Part shown: positions 46,501 through 57,623 of the stretch, piece after piece
Position numbering within the stretch: position 1 is the stretch's first letter
Layout: each line of letters begins with the position of its first letter
DNA from: Mesodorylaimus sp. YZB2_4
Taxonomy: Eukaryota > Nematoda > Enoplea > Dorylaimida > Dorylaimidae
Assembly: GCA_030248295.1 (NCBI GenBank)
Contig: JASANH010000664.1
Coordinates: forward strand, 62,001 to 126,000
Length of the DNA stretch: 64,000 bases
Reading direction: 5' to 3'
Program-made: the position numbers and the translations under genes
The notes under the pieces: generated by a model
What the model was told of the DNA's origin: nothing
Seen by the model: only the letters and a program-made list of their open reading frames with translations
Databases searched by the model: none

Positions 46501-49123
46501 GATGTCACCCGCATGGTCATACCTTATGAGGCAGCTTGTAGAACATAACACCAGGCAACTCGGATTCGCGCTCCGCTTCAGCATTTTGAACTTCATTTTT
46601 ATCGCTACTGTCCAATTTTTTTCGATTTTCTGCGATAATCTCTCGGATTTGCCTTAAAACAAAAAATAGATAGGCGCCACAGCACATACAATTTTGTCCA
46701 CTCACTTCAATGGGAATACTTTCTTGTTCTCCTTCACCCAATATCGCCCATCCGACTCTTCTTTTAATCCATTTAAGGATTCTGGTCGATGGTCCGGCAC
46801 CAAGTAGCCCCATCCGTGTTTGCTATGGTAATACAACGGATAGCCATCGTAATGCATTCGCAATAATTTTGGTGCAATCCGCATTTGTAAAGTCAAGTTT
46901 GGGCCCCATCCTTCGACCACATTCGGGCACTGACTGCGAGTGTGACCTAGAACCTGGTCGATGGTTTCCGATTTCGACCCCGGTCTTGAACACAATTCAA
47001 TGTACCATCTACAAAAAAATGTCATGAAAACACTTATTCCTGCTAGCCTCTACACTTACTTAGGAAAGTGTGGAAGATACGGCTGATTTTTGCGGGTTTT
47101 CTCAGTGAGACTGTTCCAAACACGTTCCACGTATTCCTTCGGCCCTTCATTCTTTCCCTGTCTCTGAAAAAACAGGGTAGAGCAAAAGTGCAAGCACATC
47201 TGCCACTGCTCGGAACCTGTCTGGGCTCTTTTTCAGCCACGAACCAGACATGGTATGGTCAGCAACGAGTATGCAGCGGGCTCTCCTCCCCAAGCACTAC
47301 CCTCCCATCCATCAATACTACTTACGTCAAGACTAGCAAATTTCTTGTAGAATCCGGGATTTTTCCGCACACTCCAGTCTTCACCCCATAGCCAGGGATC
47401 ATCACGATACCTGAAATATAGAAGGGTCAAAGTCAGGACGCAGATCAGCCGCATATGCACGTACCTGTCATCCTTCAGTAAGCCAACGGCATCATTGGCC
47501 AATCTCACAAGTAATTTTGTGACATTTTTCATACTCGCATCGTAATTCTCTTCCGCCGCGTTAATAAAATGAAACCAATGCTCATTGATTGGCAGATAAG
47601 AAGTACCCATTTCCAACATGCCGCTTAAAGTCACTGGATGATTGAACCTAAAAATGATTTCTATGGCCACTCATAATTAATATAACTTGCACGAATTCGT
47701 TACTCACCTGTCCAAAAAATCAGGCAATAATTTCGAGAAGACTTCGAACGTGGCAACGACATCTTGAGCACAATATTCCATCGAGTCGGTGAATTTTTCT
47801 CGAACATCATCCAAGGTCCCATCAACGAAAACATCTCTGCCTTCTTTATTGATTTTTAAACCACTATCGGAGCAATAGTGATTGTGAACGGCCAATAAGG
47901 AATTCATCGAACCTTTCTTTTCCCATTCTTCTTCCTGCAAGACATGGAACTGGTCATCCTTGATGGAACATCCCAAAACTCCAACTTACTTTTTCCACAG
48001 TTTCATCCCCATTTTCTTCTACTGCGGCAGTGGCGTCCCTTCTTATTCGTTCATTCTTTAAGAAGACAGTTCGCTGAGGATTAGCGAATCCACTGACCGC
48101 TATGTGCATGGACATGGTGTCCAAAAATCGAACATCAGTCCTCTGAAAAAAAGGAAATGTCTGCAACTTGTTACCTAGAAGCCAATTATAAAGCTTACCT
48201 CCAAAAAATATTGCTCTTTGACATAAGAGCGATCGAAAGCCACGTTATGGCCAACAATTAACTTCTTTCGACGCTCGAATCCGTCACTTTGATCACTTTT
48301 CGATTCCAAGGGAATCAGATCGTCTAGACGTAACTCTGTTCTGGCAAAGTATCTGCTAAGATTATTCCGTTCATTGCAAAGTTCTTCGCTACACCACGAA
48401 TACCTGAAAAAAAGTCAGTTAAAGGCCGAGATTTCAGAATGGAAAACAAAAAACTTACCAAGCCTTGTCTGAAACCGCGATAGCCAAAGTTGGTTTTTTT
48501 CCAGAACACGACACCTCCACGTCAAAAAATAAAGCATCTTCTTCTGGAAAATCGACTTGAATAGATGATCCATTTTGACTATACTTAGCCCATCCAGGTT
48601 TCATAAGCCACTTATCTTTCGATGGCATTTCGGGAATTCTCATCGATGCCAATTGTAAAGCCAGATTTCGATAATTCGACACTTGATCTTCGGCGATGGC
48701 GAAAAAATGATCTTCGATAGTCTTTGCGTTTAATTCTGGTAAATCAAAATCGAGAGCAATATCCGAATCTCCGAGATCACAATTCGCATTCGATAACTGC
48801 TTGGCATCAACACCGGCAGCCGCACTGATACGTGATCGAATTCCTTTCAGAATCTGATTTTCGACTCTATGTTCGCTCGTACCCGCAATCGATTGATCAG
48901 AGCCGAACAGCTGACGATGCAATTTAGCGGAAATCATGGGTATTCCGAGCTCGTTGATGTTCTTCTGCTTTGAGGAATCCTTGACTGACATTTTTCCATC
49001 AGGCAATGACGAATCGTTCGATCTCGCATTATCGGTGATATTTTTTTGCATTATTTTTGCTTTTGAATGTCGAACACATTCAAAGTATCGTGGAGTCAGT
49101 CGATAGAATCGTGAAGGAAACAT
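43590..49123 (-). CDS. POLG: Mitochondrial DNA polymerase gamma catalytic subunit
   Basis: Replicates and proofreads mtDNA. I read 22 minus-strand exons: 48460-49123, 48199-48403, 47990-48142, 47708-47934, 47465-47647, 47326-47410, 47060-47163, 46706-47008, 46523-46652, 46312-46469, 45829-45888, 45657-45774, 45470-45605, 45242-45348, 45045-45190, 44890-44991, 44614-44676, 44369-44483, 44180-44314, 44010-44126, 43706-43823 and 43590-43654. The start at 49123 gives an Arg-rich presequence [14 protein letters not shown]. Exonuclease motifs are FFDVEVS (Exo I), [12 protein letters not shown] (II) and [13 protein letters not shown] (III). Polymerase motifs are [18 protein letters not shown] (A), RDEAK joined to [15 protein letters not shown] (B) and [12 protein letters not shown] (C). 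The C-terminus is [16 protein letters not shown]. The 45190/45242 intron uses a GC donor. SINEs sit in two introns and between exons near 46000-46245. It appears intact. Confidence 0.96.
43905..43995 (-). mobile_element. tRNA-derived SINE, family C, copy 1
   Basis: On the minus strand GGTGGCTAGCACCC (A-box-like) precedes GGGTTCGAATCCCGC (perfect B box), then TTGAGGCTCAAGTTTTT. It sits in a POLG intron (43824-44009). The same B-box-plus-tail recurs at 60455-60545. Confidence 0.6.
44723..44888 (+). mobile_element. tRNA-derived SINE, family A, copy 2
   Basis: TGGCCTAGAGCGG (A-box-like), GGCTCGACTCCCGCC (B box) and a body with ATCGAGTGCGCTGCA, TTGGCTGCGGGTAAAGTA and GACATG match the copy at 8578. 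It fills most of the POLG intron 44677-44889, actually reaching close to the exon at 44890; it is antisense to POLG. The 3' limit is approximate. Confidence 0.75.
46000..46245 (-). mobile_element. tRNA-derived SINE, family B, inverted copy
   Basis: On the minus strand GCAAGCGAGGTGGCTGGGC and the B box GGGTTCGATCC are followed by ACCTTGCGTGGTAGGCCGTG and GGTGAGTCACTGGGTACC, as in the copy at 52225. It lies in the POLG intron 45889-46311, in the same orientation as the gene. Confidence 0.7.
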
Positions 49124-50255
49124 TTTCCCACATTGCACGAACGGTTAACTAGAGAAATCCTCCCACCAAATTCGAATTCAAATCGGGGCTAGTCAAGAGA
49201 TTGATGACTATTTCTCACTGTCTTAAGTCAAATAAAACGTGGAATACAAACCGTAAAAAGACTATTGTAGCTTTACTTTGTTGAATTTTTGGAATTATAT
49301 GATTGAAGGAATTATATGATTGAAAATTAAGTTGGATTTTAGTGTATTCGCGAAATTTATTTTTTGACTACTTATTAAGTCAGTGCGAAATAACAAAAAT
49401 CTTTTAGCATATGCGCCCCGCTAGCAGACATTTCCTGACGAGAGCTACATACCGTAGGTACTGTAGTAGCAGCTACAACTAAACTTTTTAATAATTAGTA
49501 GATTTGTCGCAAAAGAAAGCTGCGCTGGCAAATTGGGATGCCAAGAGATTAGATATTAGCAGCCGATATAATTACTGCGTGGAAAATTGACGAGCATATG
49601 CCGATACATTGTACCGTCGCCTGCTACGTAGTAGCGTTGTGTCATTCTATGTCATGCGCTTTTCGTAGTGCTGTGTATGTCGTGTGATGCTGTGAGATGG
49701 CCTGTATGCTCTCATACATGGACTAATGTGTGCTGAGCCAGTATACTGGATGAGATGAGCCAGTCAGGAAGGTTATGTTGCTAGTACTACCTACTCCATG
49801 CCCCCTCTTGGCAATCATGTGGGAACTTTGCTTTGCTGCAGCTGTACAATTAGTCACGGTAGCAGCCAGTACTGTTAACCAGCATGGAATGTGTGAGGGG
49901 TACTAATTGCCTGTTGGCTCTCACAGCCACAACACAAAGGGCTTCTGCGTTTTGAGTTTTGACGTGGCTTTCATGCCCTGTCATATTCATCATGTAAATC
50001 AGTGAGGATGCACCTAGATGGGCGCATCATCACTTCCTCACTGTCAGTTTTCCCCGCGTACACTACGCACGTGCGAACACGGCTGCCAAATCAATACATG
50101 ACGTCATCAACCCGTTCTCTTGATGTTTCAGCGGGCTACTTGATTGGCGGCGACGACCGCTGCTCTCAATTGGCGAACCAGGAAAGGTAAGACGCGTTTT
50201 CATAGGCGACGGAGTATTGACGGTAGCGCTGATTCAAATTTCGTGTTGGTGACCG
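49124..50255. other. Divergent intergenic region between POLG and SOSS-B
   Basis: AT-rich, no supported ORF or RNA gene. The two flanking genes point away from each other, so promoters for both should lie here. GT-rich wording (GTCGTGTGATGCTGTGAG) occurs near 49680. Confidence 0.4.
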
Positions 50256-50705
50256 ATGGCGGATGGATCGAAATTTACGTACGTCAAGGACTTGATACCT
50301 GCTATGCCTAGGGTCAACGTTCAATTCATAATTCTGGACGTCGGAGCGCCTCGTCAGACGAAATCGGGTAGCGAGGTACGTACGATTCGGGTGGCCGACA
50401 AGACCGGTTCAGTCAATATGGCCGTATGGAATGAAATGGGTTCGTATCTTCGTGGCGGTGACATTTGTCGGCTCATCAACGGGTTCACGTCCGTTCATCA
50501 TAATTCGCTGTGCTTGACTTGTGGACGATTCAGCGAGTTGCAACGAATTGGTGAGTTTTGCATGTCTTTCTCCGAATTGCCTTTCATGAGCACTCCAAAT
50601 CCGGAATTGGCCAAATCGGCTCAAACCAAAGAGCATACGGGTGGACGGAAACGACCATTCGCATCCAATGCTAACAACACTGAATCGCTCAGCGAAAATG
50701 TGTGA
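50256..50705 (+). CDS. NABP2: SOSS complex subunit B (NABP/hSSB) single-stranded DNA-binding protein
   Basis: Binds single-stranded DNA in the SOSS complex with Integrator subunit 3, supporting double-strand-break repair and checkpoint signalling. A single-exon frame of 149 codons. An OB fold spans about residues 8-112: TYVKDLIPAMPRVNVQFIIL, EVRTIRVADKTGSVNMAVWN, GDICRLINGFTSVHHNSLCL and LQRIGEFCMSFSELPFMSTPNPE. These track human SOSS-B1 closely ([48 protein letters not shown]). The C-terminal tail is short (about 37 residues) and Lys/Asn/Ser-rich, against roughly 100 in vertebrates. One SOSS-B gene would be expected in an invertebrate. The B1/B2 symbol is only for orientation. Confidence 0.92.
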   Translation: MADGSKFTYVKDLIPAMPRVNVQFIILDVGAPRQTKSGSEVRTIRVADKTGSVNMAVWNEMGSYLRGGDICRLINGFTSVHHNSLCLTCGRFSELQRIGEFCMSFSELPFMSTPNPELAKSAQTKEHTGGRKRPFASNANNTESLSENV

Positions 50706-51221
50706 TTATCGAATTGAATGCTCCCTGTGCATACTGTGCACATTTTGATCCCCTTTTCGGCTTCTACAGATGTTATCAGTGTTCCAATGATTTTCTTTAT
50801 GTCCGTTCTCAAAGTGCTTGTTTTCAAACTGTCAAAATGTTGTCTTTGTCGATGCGGTTGCATACCAACTTGCACCTCGAGGCTCGAACTCACACAGCAG
50901 TCTTTGGTATAACGAAGCATAGTAACCTTGTACACGTGCACGATGACAGAATATTCTAGCCTATTTATAGGATCTTATCGCTGAAATAACCATATTAGCA
51001 TACCATATAAGGACAAAAAACAATCTTTAAAACTTCACCATAGACCCTAAAAACGAATTATGTGCTCCCTGTACGAAAAGGAATCGAAAGCAATACTGTC
51101 CACGTTGCACCAGCGGAGCCTGCTGGAGATAATCAGCTTTGAAAAAAGACAAAAAGAACTAATCACCAGTGAATAATGAAGACTCTAGGACACGCAAGTA
51201 TTCGAATCTGACACGCGACCC
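50706..51221. other. Convergent 3' flank between SOSS-B and Tbx20
   Basis: About 0.5 kb between two stop codons that face each other; 3' UTRs are expected. No gene was seen. Confidence 0.4.
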
Positions 51222-54200
51222 CTACTCCTTGGCCGGGGATGTAACACGATAGGGATGATATCGATTGGAAGTGTCCCTATGCCCACCGGCCACATTGATC
51301 ACATCCGGGGACGAATTGGACGAGCCACTGGACTTGGCCGAGGTCGGTGTCAACGGACTGACACCGGCTGTCGGGGTAATGCTTATGGTCTGCAAGGCAT
51401 TCGGAGTCGGCTGCTGAGAACGTTCCTGCTGTTGGTGTTGTTGCCTTTGTTGATTTTGTTGTTGCTGTTGAATAAAGTTCAAGTTGTTGCGGGCGGTCAA
51501 GAAGTTTTGCCAGAATGTTGCAGCAGCTGCAAACGGATGATTGAGGAAGGGTGCGAATGGACTGAACGCAGCCGCCGTAGCTGCCGCATTGACCAACGGT
51601 GGAGTTGGGGTGGGGAATTGGGTGAGATAACTGCCGTAGGGAAATGATGGAAATAGACCACCTGAAATGGAGGGATCCAGAAAGTAGCTGTAGGGTCGGC
51701 CGTCAGCCCTGGGTCGTGCTTACTCGCTCTGGGTGCCCCGTCAGGTGATATCAATCCGGCAGCCGTAGCTGCGTATAAACCATATGGAATCGGCCGATCA
51801 TAGGCTGCATGCTCTCGCATGAGAGTCTGCATCGATTCACGGCACGTGCTAAAAATACACAGATTTTGCTCGTGGTCTATGGAGCTAAGTATGCACCGAT
51901 ACCTTTCAAAATCAGTCAGCCGAGTCGAATCTCGAAATCCTTTGGCGAACGGGTTGCTATCGATTTTCAGTTTCGTAATCTAAAAGTGAAGAGACTGCAG
52001 CTGACCCTCATCCCGGGGGGGGGGGACGGACACACCTCTATAGGTTCAAAAAAGCTAGATTTACATGTTTTTTCAAATTTATGCGGCATGAATACTGTAT
52101 ATTGCCCGCTGAGTAAGATTCGGAAATGCATTCCGTCTTATCACATCATCGAACGCAGGTATGCTCAGCCGAGGGTGAAGGGACACAACTCGACCGCGAT
52201 TCGAACACTCGCCAGAAAGTCCGCACCTCAGCGGCCGAGGTGGTGCAGCGGTTCGGCATTCGTCTCTCCATACTGCTTGCGAGCGAGTGGCTGGACTCGT
52301 CCCGGGTTCAATGCCCGGTGATGGAGGTCGGCTTGCGCACCATAAACCCTCGCTGACCTTGCACGCCAGGCCGTGGGTGACTCGCGGTACCCTAGAGGTG
52401 CTCGGGGTGCAGAGAAGGAGCCCAAACGAGACGCGCAGAGGGACGCTGCCGTGAGAGCTGGCCACCTCACGGCCTTGCTTATCATATCATGACTGCTGGC
52501 CAGCTATAGACAAAGACCGGTTGGAAGTCCCGTGGGGATCTGGGGCGGCGCGGGGCCCAACCCGCAAAAATTTTTTAAAAAAAATAAAAAAAGTCAAAAC
52601 GAGTGGACAGTCTTTGCTGAACACTGACAAGGTTACCAGCCCACCTGCCATAGTTAGAGGAAGTCGGTGTCCAATCAAGGATGGGAAGTGCTCCTAGTGG
52701 AGACGCACAGAGGGAACCTGTCGTCAGAGCTGGTCCCAGCACAGCCTTGCTTGTGGTTTGACTGCTGGCCAGCTATCGACAAAACGTTGCAGACATCTAA
52801 CCCACGGCCACCCAGAACTAGATCCAGGACGCGATGGCAGGGACTGTGGTCTGAAAGGGTTGTCTACCTCTCATGATCGTTTAGCATTAACCAGAGAGGG
52901 TTCGAGACCCGCCTTGGGATAAAAAGAGCTCTTTTTCGACGCTGCCATACCCTCTAAGTGCCCATGCGTAAATCATAAACTGACAAGACAAGACCGCTAC
53001 TTACCAACTGATTCTGATAAGCAGTCACGGCTGTGAACTGAGTTTCTGGAAATACGAACGTTTTGAATTCTTCGGATTGCAAAGTCGTATTATTTGGGTC
53101 AAAGTTGCGGCCATCCATTCTGCGCACCAAATGAATACGAGGTTGATACTTGTGCATAGAATTCAATATCACCTGAAACCAAAAACGACAGATCTGAGGC
53201 CCTGAACAGCTCAAATATATCAACTGATAAAGTGATAGTGCCTTACGTGTCCATGTTTATCCAACTCGTTATTGGTCAGTTTCAACTTCTCGAACGAGAC
53301 CACCTGTTTGCACAACTGGTCACCAGTGAATGGCGAATCTGGATGCACGTACAACCGTGTTGGCATTGGTGGGTCAGCCTTTCCAGCCACCAGCCACGAT
53401 GACCGATGATAAGCGTACCGATAACGCTTGTTGTCCACCGGGACAATGTCCACCAAGACGAAGTATTTTGCATCCCGATCGCAGCCGCAGAATGTAACGC
53501 GCACGGTCGGAAACATGCGCCTATAAAGGAAATGTATGTGCAGCCTTGAGCGGTTACAGTATACCCTGCGTGGAAAGGCATCTCTCTTCTGGCAATGAGT
53601 GAGGTTACCTCGGGTAAACCAGCGTGAAAAGGACGATTTGTAAACTGCACATTCATTCCATATCTCTCATAGTCTCGATTTTGGACCAGTTATAACTCTA
53701 CACCCCCCCCTCCGGCTGCTGTCCTCAAAATGAGCAAGCTCATCGCATCAATGCGTAGACGACCCCGCGATCCCGTGCTTGCATCCATAAATGGAGATGA
53801 GAGTGGTGCGTTAGTCCATGCCGGCCTGCTTCATTACATCAAGCCATCCTGATTAACGCATTAACGCGCCGCAAAACCAGTATGGCTTATGTCATAGCTG
53901 GGGGTGTGCGTCAACGGGCGTGACTATGCGTATGAGCAATCTGATTGCGTGTGGACATGCGGTGAAAGCGATTAGTCGACAATTTTCGAACCATCTTTGT
54001 CTCCATTGGGAAATCGGGGCGATAGCGCGTAAATGGACAAAAGATGGCTTCTAGGTTTCCATTTTGAAAACTAGAAATAGACGCGGTAAATTTCGGCACG
54101 AAAGCAGTCGCGATTTCAATTTACAAGATGACACTGACCGCCCATTTTGGTGTCGAGAGAAAAACGACCGATGCGAATTGCGAGCCCGAAACGATGGAAT

Positions 54201-56518
54201 GCGAAAAGTCGTTGACTAGATGACCAAAAGCGACACAAGGGCCGAAAGGTCCTTCGGCACCATGGCATATACCAAATTAAAGCATCACTTGTCCGAGGCT
54301 ATTTTGTTTTTCAATCGACGCTGTGTCGGTTCCGTTTTCGAGACGACGTCCCCGCGGAGTGGGCGACAATTTGCGAGGATGAGTCCCGTTCGCCCCTCAC
54401 CAACATAACTCCGCAATGGCGGCTCTTTTAGAGCCCTTCCAGCACGCCAACTGCATTGTCTGGCCAAAGCCATATGAAGCCAAATTGCAAAGGTCAATCG
54501 TGGGAGTTGAGAAAAAAGGCTTTTCTAGAAACTGGGTTCCCTCAATAGCTCACCCAGTCTAGCATATCATAACGGGATCGGGAAGCTTGGAGATTACGGT
54601 GTCACTGTGAATTGAAGTGCAAATTGGTTAGCTGACTAAACGAGCCTGCTTTCGGGATTATCAGTTTCATCCTAGGCCAACACGGCGGAAATCACTGATA
54701 AGAAACCACTTTGGTGTTGAGATGCAGTCGGCCCGAGTCGACCCTGCTGCCATCTATGAGCGGTCCATCTACGCCGTCTCAAATTGGATAGGAATTTGGT
54801 CTTTGGCAAAGCATGTATCGAGGGAGTTCTAAAAATGAGTCAATCTTCCTCATCCGCGCCAAAGCATTTAAAAACTGTTAAATGTCAATTTCGCTCAACA
54901 AGTGCGAACGCTGAAAGAAGTTTAGTAAATTTGTAGAACAAACAAATTTATCGAGGCCTATATTTTTGCCATACTGTAGTGCACCTTTCTCGCAGACTGG
55001 TCTGCGCCTAGTTCTCACGCAAAATATTCCTCTTTTTCTGCTGTCGATGTCTTTTTCAAAGGCATCATAGGCTGGAGGGCGCGAGCAGATACCTATCTAG
55101 TTCCAACTACCCTTGGCGAGGGCATGACCATATCCGGTTGTGCCCTACAGTGACATAGAAATGTTGCCAAGGCGAAAAAAGGCGGCGTCGAGTCGAGAGC
55201 AACGGTACGCTTATTGCCGACAGTACTAGTCTGCAGGAGCAATGTCGTAAAAATCCAACTCAAACTTGGCCAATTGAAAAGAAAAGGCGCGCGGGATAAA
55301 CAGTTTTTAACGAATCGTCATGGATGCATATGATAGGTACTTTAGAAAAATGGCATCTGTAGAAAGAAAATGTCCAAGCTCGGCGTCGGCGCACTTCAAA
55401 GGCTCAAAAAGGGAGCAAATCTCAGAAAAACTCGATCGCCAACATGGATGTGACTCGAAACCGACTTACATCATAAACGTATTTTCACGACCCAACTGTC
55501 CAGACGCCAGGCATAAAACCCGAGCGACAGCTGTTTTCAGCTTGAACAAAATGACCTCAAATGGAGCAATAGAGTCAGAAAGGCGCGTCTAGGCAGTCGG
55601 GCGCCATCTTTACATCAGGGACATGGCTGGCGATGCAGCATGCCAGAGTCTGGACGATTGCTATGCCAAACCAAACGCCCTGTCACCAACTTTGAGGTCA
55701 GCACGATGCACGAAAACATCATACTGACATGTCAGATAACACGTGCGAGGCCAGCTCGAATGCACAAGAGTGAAGCTTCCTCGGAACCTTACCTGCCAGA
55801 TTTGGTGATGATCATCTCGGTTCCGAGTTCGTGAAACTTCAGCCACAAGTCTCGAGCTTCCAATCGGCATTGCACATTCAACATGGTTTCGGAGTCACCG
55901 CAGGGTGGATACAATTTCTCGTATATGCTAATGTCATCGTTGCTGTCCGCGTCGTCCGTCTGCACATCGTTGCCCAAGTCGTCGTCACCCTCATGGCCAG
56001 TCTGCTCACAATTAGTCTTCAGTGTCCCCTCAACCGCGTCATCTTGACCGTCGAAGGTGGTTGCGTCACGCTCGTGGTAGTGACCACTGGTGCCTGAAAA
56101 GGAGGATTGTGACACATTCTGCCCCCCCTGAAGTGTGACCAGCAGGCGAAGTGCCACCCACACCACCCCGGGCCCGCCATGAAATATGGTGGTGCCTCGT
56201 ACCTACCATAACTCCTGTGCAAACCCAGCCAGTGCAGGCACAAGTTTCCAATAGACCAAACTTACATGGGCCTTCCTCTCCGACCATGTCCTGACTGGCC
56301 TCGTTATCAGACTCGGGCTCCATGGCTTTGCCCGAATTGCCGACCAGGGCTTCGATGGAGAAGTTATTCTTGGGCGTGGAGAAGGGCGATCGTTGACACC
56401 TCGCCCTTTTCCTCGCACTGTCCGAGGGCGCAGTCCGACTGCTGGCTACAGTATCCTCTTCAGTCGACACGTCCTTAACTTTGTGTTCTCCGCTCGTCCA
56501 AGCAGCTTGTTGTTCCAT
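51222..56518 (-). CDS. Tbx20: T-box transcription factor Tbx20 (midline/H15/mab-9 group)
   Basis: Nuclear DNA-binding regulator of heart, nervous-system and hindgut development in other animals. Minus-strand exons: 56266-56518, 55793-56093, 53247-53520, 53005-53172, 51903-51979, 51724-51848 and 51222-51661, all in phase. The start [13 protein letters not shown] is the first ATG in frame. The N-terminus has [11 protein letters not shown], like the FSIAALM repressor motif of TBX20. The T-box runs from [20 protein letters not shown] through [64 protein letters not shown] and [18 protein letters not shown] to [18 protein letters not shown]. The Tbx20-specific phrases [13 protein letters not shown] and KSGRRMFPT make this assignment firm. 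The C-terminus has Ala-rich and Gln-rich stretches. Introns hold SINEs. It appears intact. Confidence 0.96.
52015..52025 (+). repeat. Poly-G tract, 11 G
   Basis: A run of 11 G in an intron of Tbx20 (poly-C in the transcript), just outside the 51903-51979 exon. See the finding on poly-G tracts. Confidence 0.9.
52225..52440 (+). mobile_element. tRNA-derived SINE, family B, copy 2
   Basis: GAGGTGGTGCAGCGGTTCGG (A-box-like) and CCCGGGTTCAATGCCCGG (B-box-like) are followed by CCTTGCACGCCAGGCCGTGG and GTGACTCGCGGTACC. The order matches the copies at 9784 and 46000. It is antisense to Tbx20, in its fourth intron. Confidence 0.7.
52415..52795 (+). repeat. Two direct repeats of about 100 bp in a Tbx20 intron
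   Basis: 52418-52515 and 52695-52790 share GACGCRCAGAGGGA, GAGAGCTGG / CAGAGCTGGTCC, ACGGCCTTGCTT / ACAGCCTTGCTT and GACTGCTGGCCAGCTAT. The first copy directly follows the family B SINE, so this may be an extended SINE tail present twice. Confidence 0.65.
52840..52970 (+). mobile_element. SINE family A, diverged copy
   Basis: GGTTGTCTACCTCTC, then GCATTAACCAGAGAGGGTTC and GAGACCCGCCTTGGGATA follow the family A plan (TACGGTGTCTCCCTC, ACTAATAGAGGAGGG, B box, GCCTGGGTA). The 3' body is less clear. Confidence 0.5.
53521..55792. other. Large Tbx20 intron, nothing else recognised
   Basis: This 2.3-kb intron separates the KSGR and RMFP parts of the T-box. GCCTTGAGCGGTTACAGTATACC near 53543 looks like a SINE A-box head. 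No other ORF, RNA or repeat was supported. Confidence 0.4.
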
Positions 56519-57623
56519 GGTGAAAAAGTTGACTAGGTCTTTCAATAACAAGTCAGCCTTGCTTTCCACAAAATCAAAATCGTATCCTTGATTCTTCGGG
56601 GACTAAGCCGAGGCGGTGATTCTTGGAGATTTTAGGGCGGGAGTACGTTGAAAATTCACTCTCTTAAAATGGCTACCACGGGCGAGGGTTTTGAGAGGCT
56701 CGGTGCCGAGTCGACCGACTGACTAATGTTAATCGTGGTCGATTGCTTTCAAACGCTGCCCGTTCTCGACCATACTCGGCCTCTCCTAATCCACCAGGGA
56801 GGAATTTCGAGCTTTCTGCCTCTCTTTCTCCGCAATTCCTTTTCGCTTTCTCGCCGCCACCGTTATCTGATTGGACGCCCGAAGGAGGCCATACTCATTA
56901 CCACGTAAGGAGGCGGGGAGGCGTGGTCGATAGGTCGGCCCAATCACAGCCTACTTTGCCAGATGCGGCGAAAGACCAGCCATTTTGAGGAATTCGCCTT
57001 TCCTCCCGTCGCCGACATTGAAACTGCCACGCCTGTTCGTCTTGGCTTTGCTAACGCCGTTGGGATTTCGGTTCTAAGGCTCAAAATGGTTTTAGATGGT
57101 GTCAGGGAGTACGGGGCGCAAGAGAGCGTATCGAGTACAACCATCTAATTTACATGAACGTACATGCACCAAGCCTAATCTGCTTTATCTACGTTTGGTG
57201 TTGGCGCGTGTCACAAATTACGAAGGTTGCGAACTGCGATTATGCAATATCGATTTGTAATCCAATGCAATAGCATTCCATGAACCCCATCCCTACACGT
57301 CATCCGTTCAGCCCCGACATGGGCTGTTCGCCAAGCCTCCCTCTGGCCGACTCGGTGACACGAAATCAGTAATGAGCACCTTTATAATTGGGACCCGGCA
57401 GTTCGGACAGACCGTTTTGTCCGAGTCGAAATGGGCGTGTCGTCAAAGTGCATATGGCTCGGCATACTCGCTAAGGTCAGTAATACGCTATTATGTATGG
57501 CCGATTGGTAACCCGTGCCCGTAGCGGCACACTCAAAGGATTCCTGGGGTTGAGTAGGAGAGAAAACTGTTGGTTGTAAATGTTAGAGTGGCACAATAAG
57601 GAAGCATAGCCGCTGGACAGGGC
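56519..57623. other. Tbx20 5' flank, no gene seen
   Basis: It should hold the Tbx20 promoter. Open frames on both strands look like shadows in moderately GC-rich sequence; none has a recognisable domain or a splice partner. Confidence 0.35.
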
